Positions 1 through 4,780 of a DNA stretch of 5,320 nucleotides are shown one piece after another. Position numbers and translations under genes: made by a program. The stretch is from assembly GCA_002378125.1 (NCBI GenBank), contig DFRF01000218.1:1-5320 (forward strand), in the 5' to 3' direction. This DNA is from Rhodospirillaceae bacterium UBA3470. Its GTDB lineage: Bacteria; Pseudomonadota; Alphaproteobacteria; Rhodospirillales; Casp-alpha2. The number at the start of each line of letters is the position of its first letter. Position 1 is the first letter of the stretch. Under the pieces are notes generated by a model. The model ran no database searches and was not told the origin of the DNA. It was given only the letters and a program-made list of their open reading frames with translations.

Positions 1-257
1 GCTTCGCGACGGGCGCGTTTGAGCGCGATGGGGTTTTGGCCCTGTAAGCGTTCGCTCTCGTGGCGGTCGCGTTGCTGGCGGGCTTGTTTTAAGGAGATTT
101 GCGGGTAGGAGCCGAGCCCGAGGTCGTGGCTTTTGCCGTCCATACGGTAGCGGTAAACCCATTTGCGTGCCGCGCTGGCGCTGACAACGAGGTAGAGGCC
201 CCGGGCATCGCTATGGCGGCCCTTCGGGAGTTTCGGGATCTGGCGGTCGTTGAGCAT
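1..257 (-). CDS. Tyrosine-recombinase integrase, DUF4102 N-terminal part (partial)
   Basis: The product would catalyse site-specific integration and excision of a mobile element. Only the first 85 residues are in the window; the reading frame is open to base 1. They read MLNDRQIPKLPKGRHSDARG, then a LYLVVSASAARKWVYRYRMDGK segment and DLGLGSYPQISLKQARQQRD, and then a helix ending near NPIALKRARRE. This is the pattern of the DUF4102 arm-DNA-binding domain found at the start of P4-like integrases (GLYL, W-V-YRY, LGxYP, LxxAR). The catalytic R-H-R-Y domain lies outside the window, so activity cannot be judged. The ATG at 257 is chosen because GGAG stands six bases upstream and the domain begins right after it. 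The gene's 5' end faces the 3' end of tRNA-Ser, the usual order int-att-tRNA. Family assignment is firm; which element it serves is unknown. Confidence 0.92.
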   Translation of the reverse strand, partial: MLNDRQIPKLPKGRHSDARGLYLVVSASAARKWVYRYRMDGKSHDLGLGSYPQISLKQARQQRDRHESERLQGQNPIALKRARRE

Positions 258-295
258 GGCGTTCTCCAAGGCAAACGTATGAAGCAGGCCGAAAG

Positions 296-331
296 GGGTC
301 CCAAAGCGGGTCCCAAAATGGGTCCCTAAGG
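296..331. repeat. Three tandem 12-bp units with GGGTCCC core, upstream of the integrase
   Basis: The units begin at 296, 308 and 320, an exact 12-bp period. They read GGGTCCCAAAGC, GGGTCCCAAAAT and GGGTCCCTAAGG. The GGGTCCC core is invariant and is itself a perfect dyad around the central T. The array starts 38 bases upstream of the integrase start codon, between it and the tRNA attachment site. By position it could be an array of arm-type integrase sites, sites for an excisionase, or an operator for the integrase gene. The sequence alone does not separate these options. Confidence 0.8.
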
Positions 332-362
332 GCCTGCGATTAACGTTGCTGTTTGGTGATAG

Positions 363-437
363 CGCCTGCACGGCGTGGGGCAAGGAAAAAGCCTTAAATC
401 AACGGCTTATGGTTTGCCATGCACCGCCCTGCACGGG
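363..437. repeat. Pair of small dyads sharing a TGCAC core
   Basis: Two short inverted repeats carry the same five-base core: CGCC-TGCAC-GGCG at 363-375 and CCC-TGCAC-GGG at 427-437. Their cores are 63 bases apart. Both lie between the tRNA 3' end and the GGGTCCC array, where recombinase or accessory-factor sites are expected. The arms are only three to four bases, so this could be chance. Confidence 0.35.
384..408 (-). terminator. Weak intrinsic terminator between tRNA-Ser and integrase
   Basis: Read on the minus strand, AAGCC, a ten-base loop and GGCTT form a five-base-pair stem that runs directly into five Ts and then CC. It lies 35 bases past the tRNA 3' end and could end the tRNA transcript before the integrase gene. 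The stem is short and AT-containing, so termination may be inefficient. If the neighbouring element is integrated here, this hairpin belongs to the element rather than to the original chromosome. Confidence 0.4.
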
Positions 438-442
438 GTTAA

Positions 443-532
443 TGGCGGACAGGGTGGGATTCGAACCCACGAAGGGCGTTAACCCTTACTCCCTTAGCAG
501 GGGAGCGCCTTCAGCCACTCGGCCACCTGTCC
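443..532 (-). tRNA. tRNA-Ser (anticodon GCU)
   Basis: A complete class II tRNA. The acceptor stem GGACAGG (526-532) pairs with CCTGTCC (447-453), the discriminator is G, and the CCA end is encoded at 443-445. The D-arm region reads TGGCCGAGTGGCTGAAGGCG. The anticodon stem CTCCC/GGGAG encloses the loop CTGCTAA, giving anticodon GCT at 496-498, which reads AGC and AGU serine codons. A long variable arm (AAGGG paired with CCCTT) and the T arm GTGGG-TTCGAAT-CCCAC confirm tRNA-Ser. The gene appears intact. Its 3' half is the likely attachment site of the element encoded to its left. Confidence 0.98.
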
Positions 533-572
533 GTCCGGCGCGTGTCGGCGACCGAAGCCACCTTGCCCGGCC

Positions 573-601
573 TTTCTAGCCCCCTCGTTCGGAAGTATCA
601 A
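573..601 (-). promoter_or_regulatory. Sigma-70-type promoter of tRNA-Ser
   Basis: On the minus strand TTGATA (596-601, five of six matches to TTGACA) is followed by a 17-base spacer and TAGAAA (573-578, four of six matches to TATAAT). The bases just after the -10 are GC-rich (GGCCGGGC), the kind of discriminator seen in stable-RNA promoters under stringent control. Transcription would start about 34 bases before the tRNA 5' end, leaving a short leader for processing. Confidence 0.55.
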
Positions 602-616
602 CCTGCATGGTGATGT

Positions 617-1195
617 CTATTCCGTCGCGCCTATGTGCCGGCTCTCGTGGCCTTCATCAAAGATTTTCGAGCTGGCCAAGCCCGGTGCGTCGACGCTGAG
701 GCTGTCCAAGGGCGCGGCGATGTTGAACGAGACGATGGCCTCAGTAATTAGTTGTAGATCGGCAAAGGCGATAGGAAAGACGCAGCGCGGGTGGCCCGCC
801 GCTGCGTAGATAGTGTCGAAACGCTGTAACGAGCGATCGATGACCATGGGAAGGCATGCCGTCATCCCGATGGGTGCTACGCCGCCGATTGTGAACCCTG
901 TGATGGCTTTGACCTCATTGGCTTTGGGCCGGCCGACCTTGCCTTCCAGAGAGAGGGCGGTGGGCAGGCTCTTCTCTAAGCATTTGTGATCGCCGGCCAC
1001 CAACGCCATGACGAAACGCTGATCGATGTTGAACACAAGGGATTTGACGATGGCACCCAATTCACATTCGATGGCGTTGGCCGCGTCCTTGGCGCTGCGG
1101 GCTGTGTCTGTGAGTTCAATGACCGTATCTTCCAGGCCGGCTTCGATGAGGGCGCCGCGCACCCTTTTTACCGCTTCGCGTTCCAAGAGGCTCAT
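617..1195 (-). CDS. YbaK/ProX-family aminoacyl-tRNA deacylase
   Basis: A 192-residue protein of the YbaK/EbsC/ProX superfamily. These are cytoplasmic trans-editing enzymes that hydrolyse mischarged aminoacyl-tRNAs such as Ala- or Cys-tRNA(Pro). Visible family marks are TARSAKDAANAIECELGAIV followed by KSLVF (about 31-55, with the conserved lysine at 51), the GGVAPIG loop (104-110) corresponding to the family's GxxxP element, and AAGHPRCVF (132-140). Residues beyond about 160 form a tail of some 30 residues not usual in the roughly 155-residue family; its role is unknown. The ATG at 1195 is preferred because GGA lies eight bases upstream. An in-frame TTG at 1207 would add four residues but would overlap that ribosome site. 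The gene stands alone and is divergent from the cysteine-rich gene. Substrate specificity cannot be read from the sequence, so no symbol is given. Confidence 0.92.
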   Translation of the reverse strand: MSLLEREAVKRVRGALIEAGLEDTVIELTDTARSAKDAANAIECELGAIVKSLVFNIDQRFVMALVAGDHKCLEKSLPTALSLEGKVGRPKANEVKAITGFTIGGVAPIGMTACLPMVIDRSLQRFDTIYAAAGHPRCVFPIAFADLQLITEAIVSFNIAAPLDSLSVDAPGLASSKIFDEGHESRHIGATE

Positions 1196-1227
1196 TGATT
1201 TTTCCAAAACCGGTTTACGTGGACCTT

Positions 1228-1255
1228 ACTATACGACCCCGCCATGCGGCGGCAA
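1228..1255 (-). promoter_or_regulatory. Promoter of the YbaK-family gene, with a dyad in its spacer
   Basis: On the minus strand TTGCCG (1250-1255, four of six consensus matches) and TATAGT (1228-1233, five of six) are 16 bases apart. The predicted start, near 1221, gives a leader of about 26 bases before the ATG at 1195. A perfect inverted repeat, CCGCC-ATGC-GGCGG (1239-1252), fills most of the spacer and touches the -35. This could be an operator, although so GC-rich a five-base dyad may also be chance. Confidence 0.5.
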
Positions 1256-1440
1256 TCTTTCTTGTAGTGTCGAGCCTTGGCCTCGTTGGCCGGTTTCGTC
1301 GAGCGGGCCACTAGGCTTGCCTCGGCGCCGCCCTTGAAGGTGGCGAGAACCAGTCAGGATAGCGTTGGGAGGGTGTCTCGGTGTCGCGTGTGTAGCGCGA
1401 TACCACTCGTGAAGCGAGCTGGCCATTCTAGAAAAGGCCG

Positions 1441-1469
1441 TTAAGCAATCGTGTGTCGGATGCTACACT
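1441..1469 (+). promoter_or_regulatory. Probable promoter of the cysteine-rich protein gene
   Basis: TGCTACACT at 1461-1469 is an extended -10 element (TGn plus TACACT, four of six matches). A weak -35, TTAAGC (1441-1446), stands 17 bases upstream. Transcription would start near 1476, about 40 bases before the ATG. The poor -35 is partly compensated by the extended -10. Confidence 0.4.
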
Positions 1470-1516
1470 GCTCCGCAAAGGCTTCATCCGGGCACACCTA
1501 ACAAGGGAGCGGACAG

Positions 1517-1834
1517 ATGATGCGTGGTGCATTTTGGATGGTCGTGATTTGCAGTCTTGCCGTTTTGATCTTGGGTAGCATTGCCGTCACGCAGGCGACG
1601 GCGGGAGATGTCCAGTTGGCACAGAGCAATAAGGTCATGCAATGCATGGAAAGCTGTCTGCGGTCGGAAGGAAAATCGGAGAAGGCGACCTGTAAATCGC
1701 GCTGCGCGAACATTTCCTCACAACGCCGGCAGGAGCCCGATTGCATGACGGTTTATAAGCAGTGCTTGCAACCCTGCGGTACCAAAAAAACGTGCCGGCG
1801 CGCCTGCAAGAAGCGATTGATGACCTGTTCCTAG
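1517..1834 (+). CDS. Small exported cysteine-rich protein with paired CX3C motifs
   Basis: A 105-residue protein I do not recognise. Residues 1-29 form a signal peptide: MMRG, a hydrophobic run from about 5 to 24, then a plausible signal-peptidase site after TQATA. The mature part holds ten cysteines. The first four form a twin motif C43-X3-C47-X11-C59-X3-C63. The next six are C76-X6-C83-X3-C87-X5-C93-X3-C97-X6-C104, symmetrical around 90. CX3C pairs facing each other in two helices are known from disulfide-locked helical hairpins, so two stacked hairpins are a reasonable model. The chain is rich in Lys and Arg, especially at the C-terminus. It is probably periplasmic or secreted and oxidised there. 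GGGAG at 1505-1509 sits seven bases before the ATG, which supports the start. Function is unknown; structural, metal-binding or protective roles are all open. Confidence 0.82.
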   Translation: MMRGAFWMVVICSLAVLILGSIAVTQATAGDVQLAQSNKVMQCMESCLRSEGKSEKATCKSRCANISSQRRQEPDCMTVYKQCLQPCGTKKTCRRACKKRLMTCS

Positions 1835-1851
1835 GTGCCGTTGCGGCCTAG
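1831..1851. terminator. Hairpin across the two converging stop codons
   Basis: CTAG, two unpaired bases, GCCG, the loop TTG, CGGC and CTAG give an eight-base-pair stem with a two-base bulge. The outer CTAG boxes include the TAG stop codons of both converging genes. Its position suggests a shared terminator for two genes only 13 bases apart. No T-run follows on either strand, so it is not a canonical intrinsic terminator. Confidence 0.35.
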
Positions 1852-2180
1852 AAGTGGCCGCGCATGGTCTCAATCAAAAGGCGGGCCGACTTTTCCGGTT
1901 TCAGGCCAGCCTTAGCGACCCATTCCAGGCATTGGTCGTAGTGATAACGTGCCACGGCGATGCGGGTTTGATCGGCCTTGCCATTGGCAGCGGCCAGGAT
2001 TTTCTTGCGGTAATCAAGCAGCATTGTGGTTTTGGCTGAGACAGTGCGGTTAGCGTAGAGTGCGTCGCCCACATGCTCGGACACCCATTTGGCAGCGTCG
2101 TCCACGGTCCGCCGGCCGGCGCTGAGGCGCGTAATGGCGGCGGCGGCGACGGCGCGCTTGAAGTCCAGCGACATAGCCAT
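1848..2180 (-). CDS. Conserved-looking hypothetical protein, 110 residues
   Basis: I do not recognise this protein. It has no signal peptide or membrane segment and looks soluble and largely helical, with an alanine-rich N-terminal helix (about 7-20) and several amphipathic stretches. These include DDAAKWVSEHVGDALY, the segment around MLLDYRKKILAAANG and a C-terminal helix EKSARLLIETMRGHF. There is one cysteine and no obvious catalytic motif. The ATG at 2180 is supported by GGAG nine bases upstream; the ATG at 2174 would leave that site too far away. Composition matches its neighbours. It is transcribed alone, converging on the cysteine-rich gene, so the context gives no hint of its role. Confidence reflects that it is probably a real gene, not any function. 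Confidence 0.68.
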   Translation of the reverse strand: MAMSLDFKRAVAAAAITRLSAGRRTVDDAAKWVSEHVGDALYANRTVSAKTTMLLDYRKKILAAANGKADQTRIAVARYHYDQCLEWVAKAGLKPEKSARLLIETMRGHF

Positions 2181-2242
2181 GCGTGGCGTCTCCGATTAAT
2201 ACCTTGACCCGGATACGATCCCGAGGGGTTTACACGATCATG

Positions 2243-2271
2243 TTAATAGCTAAGTCCTTACGAGAAGTTAA
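2243..2271 (-). promoter_or_regulatory. Possible promoter of the 110-residue hypothetical gene
   Basis: On the minus strand TTAACT (2266-2271) and TATTAA (2243-2248) are separated by 17 bases, each matching four of six consensus positions. A start near 2236 would give a leader of about 55 bases. The match is modest and the region is relatively AT-rich, so this is tentative. Confidence 0.28.
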
Positions 2272-2330
2272 GCGGGCTAGACGTCAATTCAGCGCGACCG
2301 TCAGACGGGCAAACCCCGCGTCGGATGACC

Positions 2331-3551
2331 CTATGCGCGCCGGAGCCCTAGCCAGGCCAAGGCGCTAGTCCCGATAGTGATCGCGACCGAGACCCAGATG
2401 ATGGCTTCAATGGAGACGGTTGCATCCAGTGCCGAGCCAACGGCCACCGGGCCTAGCGCAGAAGCGAAAACCGAGAGCACCGCAGCGGCGGCACGGATAG
2501 CCCCTAGGTGCTGGGTGCCATAGAGTTCCGCCCAGAGGGACGCGAAACTGGGGTTGGTTGCGCCGGCACTGAACCCCATAGCGCCCAGCACGGCCGCGGC
2601 CCAAAGTTCGTTTTCGCCAAGTGCCAGCAACATTAGCGAGACCATGAACGGCACTAGGACATAGGGAGTGATCCGCCGAGCAGTGATTCGGTCGACGAGC
2701 CAGCCGGTGATGAAACTGCCGGACACCTGGCAGGCCGCGAAGATGGCGAAACAAACGCTCCACCAGAGGAAATCCCAAGCCTTGGCGGTGCCGATAATAT
2801 GCGTCTGATGGAAGATGATCCCGGTGAAGATGGCTGACATGGTCATGACGATGGGCGCGACCATCAGGAACCGCCGATCACGCAGCATCTCGGCGCGGGT
2901 CCATTGACGTTGGCCGGCGTTGAGAGGGCTCAATGCCTCGGGCCCCTGGCCGTCCTGGCCGGCGGTGCGCTTCAGGAGGAATGGGATTGTCGGCAGCATG
3001 GTAACGGCGACGACCAGGCCCATGACGACCCAAATGTTGGGCCAAGTGGTCACGGTGAGACCAATGGTGATCAACGGAGGCAGGGTACCTTCGGCTATTG
3101 GAAAGCCGAGGCCGGCAATGGCGATAGCTCGGCCTCGTTCCGCCACGTACCGGCGGGCCATGGCGGTGACGGCGATGTGTGCCATCATACCTTGGCCAAG
3201 GAACCGCACGATGAGGATACTGAAGAACAGGGAGACGGAGCCGCTGACTTGCGAGAACGCTGCCGCACCGGCTGCCATGGCGACACATACCCACCACACG
3301 AACTGGCCCAGCCGCAACCGGTCAACCAATCGCCCTGCTGGCCACAAGATGGCGGCGCTGACCAAGGTGGCGGCTGTGTAGATACCGCCAAAGTCCGTGT
3401 GGCTGAGTTGGAAGTCCCTGCGAAGGACGTCGCCGAAGAGGGAAATCAGGTAGGTTTGACCGGGGCTAGTCCAGAACATGACCAACGCCCCAAACAGTAA
3501 GAACCGCCATTCGCGGCGCATGAAAGCCAGCGTCGGGGTTTCGGGGGTCAC
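2331..3551 (-). CDS. Major facilitator superfamily transporter
   Basis: A 406-residue inner-membrane secondary transporter with 12 predicted helices. Numbering from the GTG at 3551, the first helix starts near REWRFLLFGALVMFW. The loop between helices 2 and 3 carries an MFS motif-A-like GRLVDRLRLG (73-82). The partly matching GWLVDRITARR (283-293) marks the repeat in the second half. RFLGQGMM (116-123) resembles motif B. A hydrophilic central loop (about 194-227) separates the two six-helix halves. The GTG at 3551 has a weak GGA eight bases upstream and overlaps the stop of a mini-ORF. The ATG at 3521 (396 residues) is the main alternative and starts right at the conserved MRREWRF. Longer frames run into the dehydrogenase gene and are unlikely. 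It lies 40-70 bases downstream of the dehydrogenase and is probably co-transcribed, so a sugar-acid substrate is a guess. Family is sure, substrate is not. Confidence 0.93.
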   Translation of the reverse strand: MTPETPTLAFMRREWRFLLFGALVMFWTSPGQTYLISLFGDVLRRDFQLSHTDFGGIYTAATLVSAAILWPAGRLVDRLRLGQFVWWVCVAMAAGAAAFSQVSGSVSLFFSILIVRFLGQGMMAHIAVTAMARRYVAERGRAIAIAGLGFPIAEGTLPPLITIGLTVTTWPNIWVVMGLVVAVTMLPTIPFLLKRTAGQDGQGPEALSPLNAGQRQWTRAEMLRDRRFLMVAPIVMTMSAIFTGIIFHQTHIIGTAKAWDFLWWSVCFAIFAACQVSGSFITGWLVDRITARRITPYVLVPFMVSLMLLALGENELWAAAVLGAMGFSAGATNPSFASLWAELYGTQHLGAIRAAAAVLSVFASALGPVAVGSALDATVSIEAIIWVSVAITIGTSALAWLGLRRA

Positions 3552-3595
3552 TTGGGTGATCCGGCCGACCAGCGTTCCGCGGTGACCTGACTCAT
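3548..3595 (-). CDS. 15-codon mini-ORF bridging dehydrogenase and transporter genes
   Basis: The sequence GCATGA at the dehydrogenase stop holds an ATG that opens the frame MSQVTAERWSAGSPK. Its TGA overlaps the GTG start of the transporter (GTGA). It thus overlaps the gene on each side at a stop/start junction, as in translational coupling. No ribosome site of its own is clear and the peptide resembles nothing I know. It may serve only to carry ribosomes from one gene to the next, or be chance. Confidence 0.25.
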   Translation of the reverse strand: MSQVTAERWSAGSPK

Positions 3596-4578
3596 GCGTC
3601 CAGGTAATCTTCGATGAAGTGGCTGATGATGTCGTCCAGGCCGCCGTCCACAGGGAAACCCAGGTCCTGGGCGCGGCGCCATTCAGCGTCCTGGGGCCAG
3701 GTCTTGACGATGTCCACAATGAACGGATCGGGCTCCATTTTGATCTGGCCCAGTTGGCGATTGCTATCGAAGCTGGTCACGGCGTCGATCATGTCTCCGG
3801 CGGTGACCGTGTGACTGGGCAGGCCGACGCCTCGGTCGTCGCCTAACTGGTCGCCGTGCAGTTCGTGCAGGTGGATGAAACCCTCAACAATGGCCCGGTA
3901 GCCGAGGATTGGCATGGTCGTCGCCTCGGGTACGGGTACGGTGTAGTCGACACCCGTCAGCGGTTCTCGGAACACGGCGCTGGCGAAGCTGGAGGCCGCC
4001 GCGTTGGCTTTGCCGGGCCGAATGATTACAGTTGGCAACCGGGCCGAGCGCCCGTCCAGGAAGCCCTTGCGCGTGTAGTCGTTGATCAGTAGTTCGCAAA
4101 TGGCCTTGGTGATCCCATAGGTGGTTTGCGGGGTTTGCTTCGCCGTGTCGCCGACGATATCGGTCATGTGCGCGCCGCCGAAGGTGGCGATGGAACTGGC
4201 GGTCACCAAGCGCGGCTGGCCGGCGCGGGACCGCACAGCCTCCATGACGTGGCGGCCACCATCCAGATTCACCCGCATGGCGAGGTCGAAATCCTTCTCG
4301 CCCCCGCCGCTGACTATGGACGCCAGATGAAAAACCGAGATGTCGTCGCGATCAATAAGGTTGTTCACCGTTGCGCTGTCGGAAATGTCGCCTGTGACGG
4401 CCTTGATGGTCACTCCCTCCTTCTGAAGTTTCTCCAACGGTTTGCCCACGTCGAAGAGCGTGATCGCGTCGATGGCGTGTTTGTTGCCATCCGGGCCAGT
4501 TAGTTCTCCGATTTCCAAGAGGCGTTTGGCCAAACGGAACCCGAGAAAACCGGCGCCGCCGGTGATCACTACTTTCAT
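3592..4578 (-). CDS. denD: D-erythronate dehydrogenase (DenD-like extended SDR)
   Basis: A 328-residue extended short-chain dehydrogenase. DenD oxidises D-erythronate at C2 with NAD+ to 2-oxo-tetronate, the first step of the cytoplasmic D-erythronate route before kinase, isomerase and decarboxylation steps. The N-terminal Rossmann fold shows GGAGFLG (7-13), an acidic residue after the second strand (D43), GDISD (63-67) and HLASIVSGGGEKDF (84-97). Catalytic residues are S128 in TASS, Y154 and K158 in YGITK. The RPGKAN segment (187-192), the EPLTG segment after it and the MEPDP and WPQD motifs near the C-terminus fit DenD-type proteins rather than sugar-nucleotide epimerases. Length is normal. 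The ATG at 4578 has AAAAGGA seven bases upstream. It is the first gene of a likely operon with the MFS transporter. The other pathway genes are not in the window, so the physiological substrate remains inferred. Confidence 0.88.
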   Translation of the reverse strand: MKVVITGGAGFLGFRLAKRLLEIGELTGPDGNKHAIDAITLFDVGKPLEKLQKEGVTIKAVTGDISDSATVNNLIDRDDISVFHLASIVSGGGEKDFDLAMRVNLDGGRHVMEAVRSRAGQPRLVTASSIATFGGAHMTDIVGDTAKQTPQTTYGITKAICELLINDYTRKGFLDGRSARLPTVIIRPGKANAAASSFASAVFREPLTGVDYTVPVPEATTMPILGYRAIVEGFIHLHELHGDQLGDDRGVGLPSHTVTAGDMIDAVTSFDSNRQLGQIKMEPDPFIVDIVKTWPQDAEWRRAQDLGFPVDGGLDDIISHFIEDYLDA

Positions 4579-4707
4579 GGTTGTGTCCTTTTTCTGGCCT
4601 GGCTAGTCCAAGCGCCGGCCGATGGTAGCGGACTCATTCGCCCAAGAAAAACCTTTCTGACGGCTTAGCCCCGCTATGCTCGCATCGGGCCGCGAGGAAG
4701 ATGCCAT

Positions 4708-4723
4708 CGCCGGCGAGCCGGCG
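4708..4723. repeat. GC-rich hairpin in the operon leader
   Basis: CGCCGG, the tetraloop CGAG and CCGGCG form a perfect six-base-pair stem about 130 bases upstream of the dehydrogenase start. No T-run follows on either strand, so it is not an ordinary terminator. If the operon is transcribed from the -10-like element at 4770-4780, the hairpin lies in its leader. Confidence 0.4.
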
Positions 4724-4769
4724 CTTGCTCCAGTCTAAATCTTCGAGGCTGAGGGCCAGCACTGCATTC

Positions 4770-4780
4770 ATTATACTATA
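4770..4780 (-). promoter_or_regulatory. Overlapping -10-like elements upstream of the dehydrogenase operon
   Basis: Minus-strand TATAGTATAAT contains a perfect TATAAT (4770-4775) and an overlapping TATAGT (4775-4780). No good -35 box is present at 16-18 bases from either, so an activator or an alternative sigma factor would be needed if this is used. A start here would give the operon a leader of about 185 bases. Confidence 0.3.

Larger units (their letters stand above)
1..445. mobile_element. End of a tRNA-Ser-integrated element (island or prophage), continuing left
   Basis: An integrase of the DUF4102 class starts 185 bases from the 3' end of an intact tRNA-Ser gene and reads away from it, which is the standard architecture at one end of an integrative element. 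The crossover (att core) is expected within the 3' half of the tRNA, somewhere in 443-490, but only one copy is present in the window, so its exact limits cannot be set. The right boundary given here is the CCA end of the tRNA. The body of the element is not visible, so its type and completeness are unknown. Confidence 0.6.
1196..1516. other. Intergenic region between divergent genes, no credible gene
   Basis: This 321-bp stretch separates the YbaK-family gene from the cysteine-rich gene. Its two ends hold the promoters of those genes. The middle (about 1260-1440) holds a minus-strand open frame of 65 codons that lacks a recognisable domain or ribosome site and covers the minus-strand promoter, so it is not called. 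A small imperfect hairpin is visible at 1403-1422 (CCA-CTCG, loop TGAAG, CGAG-C-TGG). I see no RNA gene. Confidence 0.6.

Noticed and set aside
89..316. Minus-strand frame of 75 codons overlapping the integrase
   Set aside because: It is a shadow of the integrase N-terminus in another frame; the real frame begins at 257 and shows the DUF4102 motifs.
296..331. CRISPR-like repeat array
   Set aside because: Units are 12 bases with a seven-base core and no real spacers, and no cas genes are visible; it fits a protein-binding array next to an integrase.
346..579. Plus-strand open frame of 77 codons
   Set aside because: It runs antisense through the entire tRNA-Ser gene and has no domain or ribosome site.
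1229..1426. Minus-strand frame of 65 codons in the intergenic region
   Set aside because: Low-complexity Arg/Gly/Pro composition, no ribosome site, and its end overlaps the YbaK-family promoter.
2298..2308. CCGTC-A-GACGG inverted repeat as a terminator of the transporter gene
   Set aside because: The one-base loop forces a shorter four-pair stem, and no T-run follows on the minus strand.
2407..3500. Several open frames of 70-200 codons inside the transporter gene
   Set aside because: They overlap the well-supported MFS coding sequence in other frames or on the other strand, and read as Arg/Gly/His-rich shadows typical of GC-rich DNA.
3552..3719. Longer N-terminus for the transporter reaching into the dehydrogenase gene
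   Set aside because: It would overlap more than 120 bases of the dehydrogenase, and the extra residues (Trp/Ser/Thr-rich) look like an out-of-frame translation.
4634..4771. 45-codon minus-strand frame as a true small gene
   Set aside because: No ribosome site precedes its ATG, which sits inside the TATAAT-like element; it is described only as a possible remnant.
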